64,000 bases of DNA from Bacillus subtilis (GTDB lineage: Bacteria; Bacillota; Bacilli; Bacillales; Bacillaceae_C), in the NCBI RefSeq assembly GCF_008764245.1, contig NZ_VTQV01000005.1, positions 54,661 to 118,660 of the forward strand, given 5' to 3'. The notes under the pieces were generated by a model. The model did not search any database. It was not told where the DNA came from and saw only the letters and a list, made by a program, of their open reading frames with translations. Positions 35,934 to 44,990 of this stretch are shown piece by piece. Numbering within the stretch: position 1 is the first letter of the stretch; each line of letters starts with the position of its first letter. A program made the translations under genes and the position numbers.

Positions 35934-36087
35934 GTCTGGCTCCAGCGCCCAGCGACTAGCAAACTTTCGGTGCCTTCCTACGATAAGTCAACATCAGCTC
36001 GCCTTTCAGGCTCACTGTGTTTCCTTTATCTCGTCAGGCCCCTAAAAAGTTTGTACGTCGCTGAACGGGCGCTTATGCCTTTGTTCT
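35934..36087. repeat. Bacillaceae intergenic repeat element
   Basis: About 155 bases, GC-richer than the surroundings, beginning GTCTGGCTCCAGCGCC and ending GGGCGCTTATGCCTTTGTTC. The outer CAGCGCC and GGGCGCT can pair. The ends resemble a repeat I know from many Bacillaceae intergenic regions (TAGCTCCAGCGCC to GGCGCTTGCGC), so a dispersed non-coding repeat is the best reading. It occupies most of the 390-base gap 35816-36206; the rest is the nitroreductase terminator and the MarR promoter. Confidence 0.6.
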
Positions 36088-36144
36088 TAATAGTACGTCG
36101 TTTAAACAACTGCAGGATAATCTAACTTTGCGTTGGATTTTTTC

Positions 36145-36205
36145 TTGACGGTTGGGTGCAACTATTTTATAGTTGATGGGGTAAATAGTTTATGGGGTGA
36201 ACTAT
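36145..36205 (+). promoter_or_regulatory. Sigma-A promoter with two MarR-type operators
   Basis: TTGACG (36145-36150) and TATAGT (36168-36173) are 17 bases apart. CAACTAT-TTT-ATAGTTG (36159-36175) is a perfect inverted repeat over the -10 box. A second repeat ATAGTT/AACTAT (36185-36205) ends at the start codon. This is a typical self-repression layout for the MarR gene that follows. Confidence 0.75.
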
Positions 36206-36206
36206 A

Positions 36207-36662
36207 TTGAAAAAAGAACGTATTCAACTCATTTTTGATCGTTATATGGATATTTTTATACACGGAGCGAAAAGTGTTTCGACACAGATGTCTTCTCATT
36301 TGATGGAAGATTTATCGCTAGAACAATTTTTGCTTCTTCGTCTTCTTTATGCAAAAGGGCCAATTCGCGCTTCGGAAATTGCGGAACAACTGCTTGTACA
36401 TAAAAGTGCGATTACGGTTCGAGTCGAGAAATTAGTGAAAAAAGGGTTAATTGAACGACAAAGAGATGAAAATGATCGCCGTAATGTGTATTTGCGACTT
36501 ACAGAAAACGGGCGCTCGTTATATGAATCTCTTGAAAAGAATATCAATCAGTTTGTGGAAGCGATCGTGAGCGATATTCCCGAAAAGGAAATGGAAGTCT
36601 TCCTAAATGTGTATGAAAAAATAGCCGATTATATTGAGAATTACAGGGAGGGAAAAGAGTGA
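36207..36662 (+). CDS. MarR family repressor (YdgG-like)
   Basis: 151 residues. Winged helix-turn-helix repressor: dimer helices at both ends, DNA-recognition region IRASEIAEQLLVHKSAITVRVEKL (about 52-75) and wing QRDENDRRNVYLRLTENG. TTG start at 36207 with GGGGTGA upstream. Its stop overlaps the start of the MMPL exporter by four bases, so the two are co-translated. With the two inverted repeats over its promoter, it most likely represses its own operon until an inducer, probably an exporter substrate, binds. The same pair is known in B. subtilis as ydgG-ydgH. Confidence 0.9.
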   Translation: MKKERIQLIFDRYMDIFIHGAKSVSTQMSSHLMEDLSLEQFLLLRLLYAKGPIRASEIAEQLLVHKSAITVRVEKLVKKGLIERQRDENDRRNVYLRLTENGRSLYESLEKNINQFVEAIVSDIPEKEMEVFLNVYEKIADYIENYREGKE

Positions 36663-39600
36663 GATCGATACTAAAATTTAGATGGGCCGTGCTGATTATT
36701 TGGATCATTGCGGCTGTTGCCTTATTGCTGTCTGCTCCGGACATGGCTCAGTTAGTCCGGGACAAAGGACAGCTTGAAATTGCGGATGGTTACCCATCAA
36801 CGGTCGCATCTGAAATTATCAACAAGCATTCGACCAAAGAGGAAGGAACAGAACCGTTTATCGTCGTTTTTCATGATGAGAAAGCTTTTTCCAAAGAGCA
36901 GTTGTCACAAATTAAGACGACAATAGAAAAATTAGAGAAGGAGAAGGCGGATCTAGGCATTAGCGAAATCACCACCCATTTTGATGATGACGCACTTAAA
37001 GATCAGCTTGTTTCGGAAAATAACAATACGATCATTGCCCTATTGGATGTTCAATTAGGGTCAGATGATGAATTTAAGCATATTCGTGAAAAACTTAATA
37101 AGGCCATCGCGACAGATGATGTGGAGACGTATATGACGGGCAATGGTTTAATTAATGAAGACGTCATTATTAGCTCAGAAAAAGGGTTGGCGAAAACAGA
37201 GGTCATCACAGTGATCTTTATTCTCGTCGTGCTTATATTAGTCTTCCGTTCAGCCGTGGCGCCACTGATTCCACTTTTAACCGTGGGAATGACCTACTTA
37301 GTCAGTCAATCGATTGTGGCATTTCTAGTGGATCTGCTTAATTTTCCGGTCTCCAACTTCACCCAGACCTTTATGGTGGCCGTCCTTTTCGGGGTTGGAA
37401 CGGATTACTGTATTCTTTTATTAAGTCGATATAAAGAAGAGCTTTCTAGTGGTCAAGACATTCCCACCGCGATTATTACGACGTATAAAACGGCAGGGAA
37501 AACCGTGGTATATAGTGCGATTGCGGTCATGGTCGGCTTTGCCTCGATTGGCTTCGCCAGCTTTAAATTATACCAATCCGCCGTGGGTGTTGCTGTTGGG
37601 GTATTCATCTTAATCATTGCTCTCTTTACGATTGTGCCATTTTTTATGGCTACGTTGAAAAAAGCCCTCTTCTGGCCGGTTAAAAAAGACATTTCTCATA
37701 AAGAGAGTGGCCTTTGGGGGTGGATGGGAAATCTTGCAATCATGAGACCTCTTATCGCCCTAGCGGTTGTCGCTATATTCACGGTTCCGTTAATCATCAG
37801 CTATGATGGAGATTTATCGTTTAACTCGTTAGATGAAATTGGTGAGCAATATGATTCAGTAAAAGGATTCAATCTTGTGGCCGATAATTTTGGTCCAGGT
37901 GAAGTTATGCCTGTCCAAATTGTGTTGGAAAATGATGAATCGATGGAATCAAAAGAGTATATCGCCCTGTTAGAATCGATTAGTCAAAAACTAGCCAAAT
38001 TGGATCATGTAGATAAAGTTCGCAGTGTAACAAGACCGACAGGAGATCCAATTGAAGAAATCTATGTGAAAAAACAAGCGGATGAACTGGGAAAAGGGAT
38101 TGGCGAAGGAACAAAGGGAATTTCTACCATTAAAGATGGACTGAATGAAGCAGCCACTTCTCTTGATGAATCCAAACCTGATATTGAGAAAGCGACCTCT
38201 AGTATCGGGGATTTAACGAAAGGGACAAAAGATTTACAGACAGGAGTTACTCAGCTACAAACGGCTTTAGGTGAAATTGAAAAAGGGATTCGCCAAGGTT
38301 CGGGAGGCGCGAAAGATTTAAAAAATGGTGTGGCTGAAGCAAGTAAGCAAGCAAAAGCCTTGCAGTCAGGGGCCGCCCAATTGCAAGAAGGCTATCAAGG
38401 TGCGCAAAATGGATTGGGGCAATTAATCGCTGAATATAAAAAAATTCCGGATATGGTCAATGGGGCTGTGGGTATGCTGGCCTCTCTAGAAGAGCCTTTC
38501 GGGAAGCTTATTCAAAATCATCCCGAAATCATAGAAGATCCGAATTTGGCAGAAATCCAAGGAGTAATTCAGGAAGCTGCGACACAGGTTGGAACAGCTG
38601 GTGGAACGGTTTCTGCATTGAATGAGGAACTACAAAAGGTTCAATCAGGCTTACAAACAGCCAATGAAAATATGACCAGCATTACAGGTGGTCTTGGAGA
38701 GTTTTCAAAAGGAATGGATGAAGTAGTTGCAGGGTTAGCTCAACTAGAATCCGGCTTAGGTGAAGCAGCATCTGGGCAACAGCAAGTGGTTGAAAAAATC
38801 CCAACCATCTCTCAAGGGCTAGGTCAAATTGCGAGTGGTCAAGAACAACTGCAATCAGGTTTCGGTGGTATGAGCGGTCAACTTGATGAACTTAGCAAAG
38901 GCCTAGGGGATAGTAGTGAAGGATTAGGAAAAATCGAAGACGGTTTTGGCGAAGCAGAGGACCATCTCGATAAACTTGCGAAAGATACAGACCTCCAGCA
39001 ATCAGGCATCTATATTCCTGACGAACTATTAAATAATGAAGATTTCCAACAAGTCTTTGATGTGTATTTTTCCGAAGATGGAAAAATGACGACAATGGAC
39101 GTTGTCTTGGATGCGAGTCCTTATGCCAAGCAATCGATGGATATGATTGATGAAATGGAAAGAGCGATTGTTGATGTAACGAAGGATACGAAACTGGAAC
39201 AGGCGGAAGTGGGTGTTGGGGGTGTCACCAGTATGAACAGGGACCTCCAGGCAATGTCTGATTCCGATTATACAAAGACCGTTACTTTTATGATGATTGG
39301 GATTGTCATTGTCTTAATCATCTTACTTAGATCACTCGTCATGCCTTTGTATATTATCGCATCATTACTCTTAACCTATTATTCTTCAATTGCGATGACG
39401 GAAGTGATCTTTGTCAATATTCTTGGTTATCCAGGGATCAACTGGGTGACACCATTCTTTGGATTTGTCATACTAATGGCACTCGGGGTTGATTATTCGA
39501 TTTTCCTTATGGACCGTTTCTCTGAATATAAGGAAATGGATGTTAAAGAAGGAATCTTACTCGCTATGAAAAATATGGGCACCGTGATCATCAGTGCCGC

Positions 39601-39784
39601 CGTTATTTTAGCAGGAACCTTTGCCGCAATGTTGCCATCAGGCGTATTATCAATGCTGCAAATTGCGACCGTCGTCTTAACGGGACTATTATTCTATGCG
39701 CTGATTATCTTACCACTCTTCGTGCCAGTTATCATTCATACACTTGGTAAAGCAAACTGGTGGCCATTTATCCCGAAAAAATAA
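36659..39784 (+). CDS. MMPL/RND family exporter (YdgH-like)
   Basis: 1041 residues. Proton-driven exporter of the MMPL branch of the RND superfamily. One N-terminal membrane helix, an extracellular domain (about 40-170), five membrane helices (about 175-345) including GVGTDYCILLLSRYKEE, a second extracellular part, a long linker (about 480-800) rich in repeated G-L-x-x-x-x-x-G-L/Q patterns as in YhgE/Pip-type proteins, then six more helices with ALGVDYSIFLMDRFSEY. The two GxDY motifs are the proton-relay signature. GTG start inside the marR stop, GGGAGGGA upstream. Substrate unknown; lipophilic drugs or lipids are the family's usual cargo. Confidence 0.9.
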   Translation: MRSILKFRWAVLIIWIIAAVALLLSAPDMAQLVRDKGQLEIADGYPSTVASEIINKHSTKEEGTEPFIVVFHDEKAFSKEQLSQIKTTIEKLEKEKADLGISEITTHFDDDALKDQLVSENNNTIIALLDVQLGSDDEFKHIREKLNKAIATDDVETYMTGNGLINEDVIISSEKGLAKTEVITVIFILVVLILVFRSAVAPLIPLLTVGMTYLVSQSIVAFLVDLLNFPVSNFTQTFMVAVLFGVGTDYCILLLSRYKEELSSGQDIPTAIITTYKTAGKTVVYSAIAVMVGFASIGFASFKLYQSAVGVAVGVFILIIALFTIVPFFMATLKKALFWPVKKDISHKESGLWGWMGNLAIMRPLIALAVVAIFTVPLIISYDGDLSFNSLDEIGEQYDSVKGFNLVADNFGPGEVMPVQIVLENDESMESKEYIALLESISQKLAKLDHVDKVRSVTRPTGDPIEEIYVKKQADELGKGIGEGTKGISTIKDGLNEAATSLDESKPDIEKATSSIGDLTKGTKDLQTGVTQLQTALGEIEKGIRQGSGGAKDLKNGVAEASKQAKALQSGAAQLQEGYQGAQNGLGQLIAEYKKIPDMVNGAVGMLASLEEPFGKLIQNHPEIIEDPNLAEIQGVIQEAATQVGTAGGTVSALNEELQKVQSGLQTANENMTSITGGLGEFSKGMDEVVAGLAQLESGLGEAASGQQQVVEKIPTISQGLGQIASGQEQLQSGFGGMSGQLDELSKGLGDSSEGLGKIEDGFGEAEDHLDKLAKDTDLQQSGIYIPDELLNNEDFQQVFDVYFSEDGKMTTMDVVLDASPYAKQSMDMIDEMERAIVDVTKDTKLEQAEVGVGGVTSMNRDLQAMSDSDYTKTVTFMMIGIVIVLIILLRSLVMPLYIIASLLLTYYSSIAMTEVIFVNILGYPGINWVTPFFGFVILMALGVDYSIFLMDRFSEYKEMDVKEGILLAMKNMGTVIISAAVILAGTFAAMLPSGVLSMLQIATVVLTGLLFYALIILPLFVPVIIHTLGKANWWPFIPKK

Positions 39785-39882
39785 TCGATTTGTACCGGAA
39801 GAAAGGGAGACCTGCTTCCGGTTTAATTTATTCGTTCAGATTGGCAGAGGGTCAACGGTGATTGCGCAATCTTAGGCTAGAA

Positions 39883-39985
39883 GCGCCCGAAATTTGGGGA
39901 GAATCCCAAAGTGGTAACGATTGAGTGTGAATCGCGCCCGAAATTTGGGTAGGAAGCTCAAAGTGGTAACGATCCAGTGCGAATC
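39883..39985. repeat. 51-bp tandem duplication in intergenic region
   Basis: Two neighbouring copies with period 51, each beginning GCGCCCGAAATTTGGG and containing CAAAGTGGTAACGAT, about 80 percent alike. A perfect palindrome GATTGCGCAATC precedes them (about 39860-39871). They fill the middle of the 329-base gap 39785-40113; the remainder holds no visible gene. Confidence 0.75.
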
Positions 39986-40113
39986 GTGGGAAGTCTCATT
40001 TACACAATATAATTTAAACTCCCCAAATGCGCAACTCACTTGGAATTTCGCGAATAGAAGTAAGAACTTTCGATCTAATAAAGAAGATTTAAATCAATAA
40101 GGAGAGGGTTTAT

Positions 40114-40656
40114 TTGCAACTAGGCCTTGTGCGCCATTTTAAAGTGAAGGACCAGAAACCGACAGGCTGGGTAACAGCTGATCAATTTGCCCATTGGGTC
40201 AAGCATTATGATGAGGCTCCTATTGAACCAATTGAAAACATGGATGGAGAAATGGATTGGGAACTTTGTTTTACCAGCGACTTACCACGGGCTGTTCATA
40301 CAGCCAAAAGTTTGTGTAAATGTGAGATCATTGAAACACCATTACTTCGAGAAATTCCACTCACCGCTTTTAATCAGAAAAAGTTTAGGCTTCCTTTAGC
40401 TTTGTGGATTCTTGTGGGAAGAGTCTCTTGGTCGTACTCGCACTCTTCACAAGAAGAAACAAGGAGAGAAACAGTAGCAAGAGCTGAAGAATTTATCGAG
40501 CTATTAAAATCCACTCAAAAAAATAAGGTCTTAATTGTGTCTCACGGGTTCTTTTTGATGGAATTATCGAAGCTCCTTGGAAAAGCTGGTTACAGCGGAA
40601 AAAGGAAATGGCATTATAAAAATGGAGAATTGCTTCTTTTTAAAAATGATGCTTGA
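40114..40656 (+). CDS. Histidine phosphatase (phosphoglycerate mutase-like) family protein
   Basis: 180 residues. The catalytic RH pair is at residues 7-8 (GLVRHFKV), the second phosphate pocket in FTSDLPRAVHTA, and the C-terminal catalytic His in VLIVSHGFFLMELSK. TTG start at 40114 stands behind AAGGAGAGGG. The substrate cannot be told: family members act on phosphosugars, nucleotides or phosphoproteins. The N-terminal RHF in place of the usual RHG is a mild deviation. It is a single gene about 55 bases before the PadR gene and may be independently transcribed. Confidence 0.82.
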   Translation: MQLGLVRHFKVKDQKPTGWVTADQFAHWVKHYDEAPIEPIENMDGEMDWELCFTSDLPRAVHTAKSLCKCEIIETPLLREIPLTAFNQKKFRLPLALWILVGRVSWSYSHSSQEETRRETVARAEEFIELLKSTQKNKVLIVSHGFFLMELSKLLGKAGYSGKRKWHYKNGELLLFKNDA

Positions 40657-40711
40657 CTTCAAGGAAAAGAACCCATAAACTAAACATACCTATTATTACG
40701 AGGTAGGTGGA

Positions 40712-41041
40712 ATGATGTTTAATCGGGAACTTTTAAAAGGAAGTACAGCCCTTATATTACTACAGTTATTGAATGAACGAGCTATGTATGGGTATGAGCT
40801 TGTGAAAGAAATGGAAAAACGCAGTGAATACACCTTGCGGGTAAAGGAAGGAACGCTTTATCCTGCTCTCCACAAACTAGAGAAACAAGGATATATTGAA
40901 GCTTTTTGGGAGAAGACAGAAAAAGGGCCAGCACGAAAATACTATAAATTAACAAAAGCTGGTGAAAAGCTGTTAAAAGAGAAAACGAGTGAATGGGCGC
41001 TGTTTTCCTCGATGGTCAATCGGGTGTTGGGGAAATCATGA
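40712..41041 (+). CDS. PadR family transcriptional repressor
   Basis: 109 residues. Short PadR of the LmrR-like group: [31 protein letters not shown], the winged helix [26 protein letters not shown] and [21 protein letters not shown] at 40712. The stop overlaps the start of a DUF1700 membrane protein in ATGA, a classic PadR/DUF1700 pair in which the regulator controls membrane-stress genes. A perfect 21-base palindrome further downstream at 41877-41897 is a plausible binding site. Confidence 0.9.
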   Translation: MMFNRELLKGSTALILLQLLNERAMYGYELVKEMEKRSEYTLRVKEGTLYPALHKLEKQGYIEAFWEKTEKGPARKYYKLTKAGEKLLKEKTSEWALFSSMVNRVLGKS

Positions 41042-41667
41042 TCACTTTTCACCAATATATCGAACAATTAGAGAAAGAATTACGCCAGCATCCGGATCGA
41101 ACGGAGATTATCGCAGAAATCACAGTCCATATGAAGGAAGAAATGTCTGCGCAGAATCTTCCTGAGAAGGAAGCGATGGCCATCATTATAAATAAGTTTG
41201 GAAGCCCACAAGAATTGGCTGGCAGTTTTCGTCAGGCTTCATTGCCTTCTCCTCAGCAAGTGAAAGTCCTGTTTATCCTATTTAACATTGGTGTATTTAT
41301 AGTCGGGATGGCTATTACATTCGGGCATCATTTAGGAAGCTTATCATTCTTTCATTGGGCTTGGGAGGCGCTCGCGAAAAATAGCTGGTGGGTCTTAATG
41401 ACTTATACAGCTTATTGGATTTTGATCGGATACCATTTGGGAAAAGAATTTGGTAGCCAAGGAAAAAAGTTGTTGACCGAAACCGTGCGGCTCACCATCA
41501 TACCCAATTTATTTTTTATGATGATTGTATTATATGGCATTATGCCGATAGAGTGGTTCCGTTCGTTTTTAACAGCTCCCTTTTTCGGCGCTTGTCTTGT
41601 CGCGACGATTCTGTTTTATCCGATTAGTCAAGCAGGTTTTTATTTTGGTAGACATCAGGCCCTTTAA
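41038..41667 (+). CDS. DUF1700/HAAS-domain membrane protein
   Basis: 209 residues. The N-terminal ~75 residues form a small helical HAAS-type domain ([35 protein letters not shown]), which contacts PadR-type regulators in related systems. Four membrane helices follow. ATG 41038 overlaps the PadR stop (ATGA), so translation is coupled; the longer frame from 40993 lies inside padR and is rejected. The probable role is a membrane partner or sensor modulating the repressor. A MITE-like element begins four bases after its stop. Confidence 0.82.
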   Translation: MITFHQYIEQLEKELRQHPDRTEIIAEITVHMKEEMSAQNLPEKEAMAIIINKFGSPQELAGSFRQASLPSPQQVKVLFILFNIGVFIVGMAITFGHHLGSLSFFHWAWEALAKNSWWVLMTYTAYWILIGYHLGKEFGSQGKKLLTETVRLTIIPNLFFMMIVLYGIMPIEWFRSFLTAPFFGACLVATILFYPISQAGFYFGRHQAL

Positions 41668-41670
41668 GGG

Positions 41671-41847
41671 GATGTTCAAAAAGTCCGGTAAATGACACTG
41701 CGAATTTCTTCGTTGGCTTGCTTCTCCGCTGCTCGAAGGCTTCGACGCCTCGAACTTTCGATGCACAGGACGTGCTAGTGTCGGCGTTGCTGACAGGACG
41801 TCAGCGTAGTCGCCGACGGGTCCTTTTTATCCTCCTTTTTGAACTCG
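41671..41847. mobile_element. MITE-like repeat element with terminal inverted repeats
   Basis: About 175 bases bounded by GTTCAAAAAG (41674-41683) and CTTTTTGAAC (41835-41844), perfect 10-base inverted ends. The interior is GC-rich with nested palindromic stretches (CGAAGGCTTCGACG; GACAGGACGTC). I know this GTTCAAAAAGTCCGG pattern as a common dispersed element in Bacillaceae. It encodes no transposase. It sits directly after the DUF1700 stop and fills most of the gap 41668-41924. Confidence 0.65.
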
Positions 41848-41876
41848 CATTTTTAAGGGTTGTTCTTTTTACATAC

Positions 41877-41897
41877 ATACATAGTAATACTATGTAT
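41877..41897. promoter_or_regulatory. Perfect palindrome, candidate PadR operator
   Basis: ATACATAGTA-A-TACTATGTAT is a perfect 21-base palindrome. It overlaps a candidate promoter (TTTACA 41868-41873, TATGTA 41891-41896, spacing 17) and ends 27 bases before the next start. AT-rich palindromes of this kind are typical PadR targets. Confidence 0.6.
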
Positions 41898-41924
41898 TGA
41901 AATAAATGGATTGGAGGAGTAAAA

Positions 41925-42182
41925 ATGGTATTTTTAAAAAATATCGGTATAAGTTTGGTAGGCACGATCGGAATCGCGGCGATCTGGTATGGGTTATTTG
42001 CGCCTAGCTTTTCATCGGGTTTTTTCCTTGGAATAGGCTTGTTTTTAGCCGGAATCATCGTTTATGTAATCGCCCAAAAAGGTTCTATTTTAAAGCGGGT
42101 CGCCTTGATTGTGAGCTTATCAGGATTAATACTAGCTGTCGGAATTATTGGCGCCATTATGGCGTTATTGACGAATATGTAG
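41925..42182 (+). CDS. Small membrane protein, three predicted helices
   Basis: 85 residues, nearly all hydrophobic: helices at about 5-27, 29-50 and 56-80 separated by short polar turns (QKGSILKR). ATG at 41925 follows TTGGAGGAG. No family recognised. The palindrome over its promoter and the PadR/DUF1700 pair upstream suggest membership of the same membrane-stress regulon. This is inference from position. Confidence 0.75.
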   Translation: MVFLKNIGISLVGTIGIAAIWYGLFAPSFSSGFFLGIGLFLAGIIVYVIAQKGSILKRVALIVSLSGLILAVGIIGAIMALLTNM

Positions 42183-42320
42183 GGATCTCGTCAATCGTCC
42201 TTATAGCATATTTGAGACCCAAGAACATGACAGATCTGTAAGGAAACTGAAAGGAACTTCAATAGGTTTAATAGAGATTTCATCCTATACTAGAGGAGAA
42301 GAGAAAAGGAGGAATCTCCA

Positions 42321-43088
42321 ATGACGACTCGCACCATTCAACTAAAAGAAAGTATCGGCAGTCGCACAGAGCGATTATCGAGAAGGAATTCACATAAATG
42401 GAAATGGTTCATGATCCCCGGTTTATTTTTATTGGCAGCCTTTTTATTGGTCACGGTTGCTGGAGAAAGATTAGTGGGCGACGAACAGATTGCGCAACTA
42501 AACGCTCTGAAAAGGGAAGAAAACTTTGTTCCACTTTCGCAGCTACCTGATTATGTGCCGCAAGCCTTTGTCAGTATTGAGGACCATCGTTTTTATCATC
42601 ATGCTGGAATAGATCCAATTTCCTTGGCCCGCTCACTCCTCGTTGATCTGAAGACTCAATCCTTTGCCCAAGGTGGAAGTACCATTACGATGCAGCTCGT
42701 CAAGAATCAATTTTTGACGCAGGATAAGTCTCTAGGAAGAAAAGCAAAGGAGATGCTAATGGCTTTACAAATCGAACGTCATTATTCCAAGGATGAAATT
42801 TTGGAAATGTACCTGAATACAATCTATTTTGGTCATGGGACATACGGATTAACTGAGGCAGCACAGCTTTATTTCGATAAAAATTTGATCGTTGAAGACT
42901 CCCTAACATTAAAGGAAGCGGCAATCCTCGCCTCCCTACCAAAGGCGCCTGAAGTCTATTCTCCATTGAAAAACCCTGATAAGACCAGTGAAAGACAAGC
43001 GATTGTGTTGAAGAAAATGGAGGAATTTGGCCATATTACCCAGGAAGAGATGGACACGGCAGCATGGACAGATGAAAAAACCGAATAG
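42321..43088 (+). CDS. Monofunctional peptidoglycan glycosyltransferase (GT51)
   Basis: 255 residues. It polymerises lipid II into glycan strands at the outer membrane face. One N-terminal helix (about 28-48) anchors a GT51 domain with all main motifs: catalytic Glu87 in AFVSIEDHRFYHHAGID, QGGSTITMQLVKN (about 117-129), second Glu in IERHYSKDEILEMYLNTIYFG and KEAAILASLPKAPEVYSP. There is no transpeptidase domain, so it is an MGT, unlike class A penicillin-binding proteins. ATG 42321 behind AAAGGAGG. Single-gene unit closed by a two-way terminator shared with the convergent SulP gene. Confidence 0.92.
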   Translation: MTTRTIQLKESIGSRTERLSRRNSHKWKWFMIPGLFLLAAFLLVTVAGERLVGDEQIAQLNALKREENFVPLSQLPDYVPQAFVSIEDHRFYHHAGIDPISLARSLLVDLKTQSFAQGGSTITMQLVKNQFLTQDKSLGRKAKEMLMALQIERHYSKDEILEMYLNTIYFGHGTYGLTEAAQLYFDKNLIVEDSLTLKEAAILASLPKAPEVYSPLKNPDKTSERQAIVLKKMEEFGHITQEEMDTAAWTDEKTE

Positions 43089-43170
43089 CGAATGAATTAA
43101 AGGATTAGCGAGAGAAGGTTTGGATTGATGATGATTGGGATTAATTTGACATATTTAAAAAGGGAGAAAA

Positions 43171-43210
43171 AGAGAGAGCGCTTGTTGTGATCCACACAGG
43201 CGCTCTCTCT
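43171..43210. terminator. Bidirectional terminator between GT51 and SulP genes
   Basis: AGAGAGAGCGC (43171-43181) and GCGCTCTCTCT (43200-43210) form a perfect 11-base stem, with further pairing inside the loop. A-rich sequence on the left gives a T-run for the minus strand. Confidence 0.75.
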
Positions 43211-43221
43211 GCTCTCTAAGA

Positions 43222-44823
43222 TTAGGATGCTTCAAGCACAACTTGCTTTGCATGATCCACATCAGAGAAAAATGCGTCCATCCCAAGCTGATCAAATAAT
43301 CCACTTTGTTGAAACAGTTCTATTCCCCAATTCGGTAATCCGGCAATCAATATTGTGTAGCCGTTTTGCTGAGCCGTTGTGACAAAGATCGTAAACTTTT
43401 CCTCGCCTGTTGCATCAATGAGGCTAACATCAGTCATATCGATAATGAGTGTCTTCGGATTTCCGGCTAATTTATGAGCGATTGCCTGTTCGAAGGTTTG
43501 CGCTGTTCCGAAGAATAACGGACCTTTAATCGTAAAAATTTTATAGTGAATGCTCCGATTGTCATCCAACGACTTTTGTTGAAAGGATTCTTCCTGTTGA
43601 AGCTGAAGCAATTCGCTTTTCTTTTTCACAAAAGAGAGCACTGCTAATAACAAGCCGATCGGGATGGCGACTGTTAAATTCACGAATACTGTTAATAGGA
43701 AGGTGACTACTAAGACGAGTGAATCACTATTTTTTCTTTTGAGCAATGCTTTAAATGTTTTGATTTGACTCATATTCCAAGCTACATACATCAAAATAGG
43801 GGCCATCGCGGCTAGGGGAATATGAGAGGCATAAGGAGCGAAAAGTAATAATGTGAGTAGAACAAAAATACTATGAATGACACCTGAAAGCCTTGTCGCT
43901 GCCCCCGATTTAATGTTCGTAGCTGTTCGGGCAATCGCCCCTGTGGCTGGTATGCCTCCAAATAATGGTGTGATCATATTGGCAATCCCCTGTCCGAACA
44001 ATTCTCGATTCGAGTGGTGCTTTTCTTTCGTCATTCCATCTGCCACAACTGCAGATAATAAGGACTCAATTGCCCCTAGTGATGCAATTGCAAATGCCGG
44101 TCCCCATAGCTGGTTGATTTTCGTCCACGTAATGTTGGGCAGGTGAAATGTAGGTAAGCTTTGTGAAATTCCGCCAAAGACCGTTCCAATCGTATCCAAT
44201 TGACTTGGGAAAAATAAAATGGATACAAAAGTGGGAAGGAGTAAAGCAACAAGTAAGACAGGAACGCGCGGCGCTATTTTAGGTATCAAAACAATCGAAA
44301 CAATGCCTATACTAGCAATGCCTAAACTATATAAATTTAAGGTAGGCAGATGTTGAAAAAACTCCAGCATATTTTCATGAAAATACTGTTTTTGCGCCAT
44401 TCCATTTAAACCGAATAAATTCCCCAACTGACCTGTGAAAATAATCACAGCTATCCCCGTTGTAAATCCAATTGTCACAGACCTTGGAATATAGTGAACC
44501 AAATTCCCAATTCGCAAAAAACTCATCAGCACAAGGAAAGTTCCAGCCATAAATCCTGCAATTAATAAATTTTCATAACCGTACTGAAGAACAACGGCAA
44601 GCAAAATGGGAATGAAGGCCCCGGTAGGACCGGCAATCTGAAAACGAGAACCACCTAGCAAGGAAACAATCAATCCAGCGATGATCGTCGTGTAAATGCC
44701 GTACTCAGGCTTTACTCCAGAAGCCATGGCAAAAGCCATCCCAAGAGGAATGGCTACGATCCCGACGGTTATGCCGGAAATGAAGTCTCTACGTAGGTGT
44801 TGAAGCTGAAGACCAGCTAACAA
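43222..44823 (-). CDS. SulP/SLC26 family anion transporter with STAS domain
   Basis: 533 residues. The N-terminal ~395 residues form the SulP transmembrane core: RDFISGITVGIVAIPLGMAFA, PEYGIYT, GPTGAFIP and the later AIASLGAIESLLSAVVADGMT. The C-terminal STAS domain (about 415-530) contains LIIDMTDVSLIDATG, with the loop that is often phosphorylated or binds a regulator. Substrates in the family are sulfate, bicarbonate or dicarboxylates, and sequence alone does not decide. TTG start behind AGAGGTG. It is convergent with the GT51 gene and shares its terminator. Confidence 0.9.
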   Translation of the reverse strand: MLAGLQLQHLRRDFISGITVGIVAIPLGMAFAMASGVKPEYGIYTTIIAGLIVSLLGGSRFQIAGPTGAFIPILLAVVLQYGYENLLIAGFMAGTFLVLMSFLRIGNLVHYIPRSVTIGFTTGIAVIIFTGQLGNLFGLNGMAQKQYFHENMLEFFQHLPTLNLYSLGIASIGIVSIVLIPKIAPRVPVLLVALLLPTFVSILFFPSQLDTIGTVFGGISQSLPTFHLPNITWTKINQLWGPAFAIASLGAIESLLSAVVADGMTKEKHHSNRELFGQGIANMITPLFGGIPATGAIARTATNIKSGAATRLSGVIHSIFVLLTLLLFAPYASHIPLAAMAPILMYVAWNMSQIKTFKALLKRKNSDSLVLVVTFLLTVFVNLTVAIPIGLLLAVLSFVKKKSELLQLQQEESFQQKSLDDNRSIHYKIFTIKGPLFFGTAQTFEQAIAHKLAGNPKTLIIDMTDVSLIDATGEEKFTIFVTTAQQNGYTILIAGLPNWGIELFQQSGLFDQLGMDAFFSDVDHAKQVVLEAS

Positions 44824-44922
44824 TGTGACTTCACCTCTGTCTTTATTTCATAAAAGTATCTATATTCCATTATAGCAAACAATATGGAAATTTTCAAAAA
44901 TATATAAAAACAGGATCGTCTA

Positions 44923-44949
44923 TTGTTTTTGGCTTATTTATTATATAAT
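44923..44949 (+). promoter_or_regulatory. Promoter of the attenuated CD3324 leader
   Basis: TTGTTT (44923-44928) and TATAAT (44944-44949), with 15 bases between. The -10 is perfect and the spacing slightly short. Transcription would begin near 44956, giving a leader of about 240 bases before the CD3324 start. Confidence 0.55.
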
Positions 44950-44990
44950 CGAGACGAAGGCAAAATTGATTGGATGAAAGGAGGAAGAAA

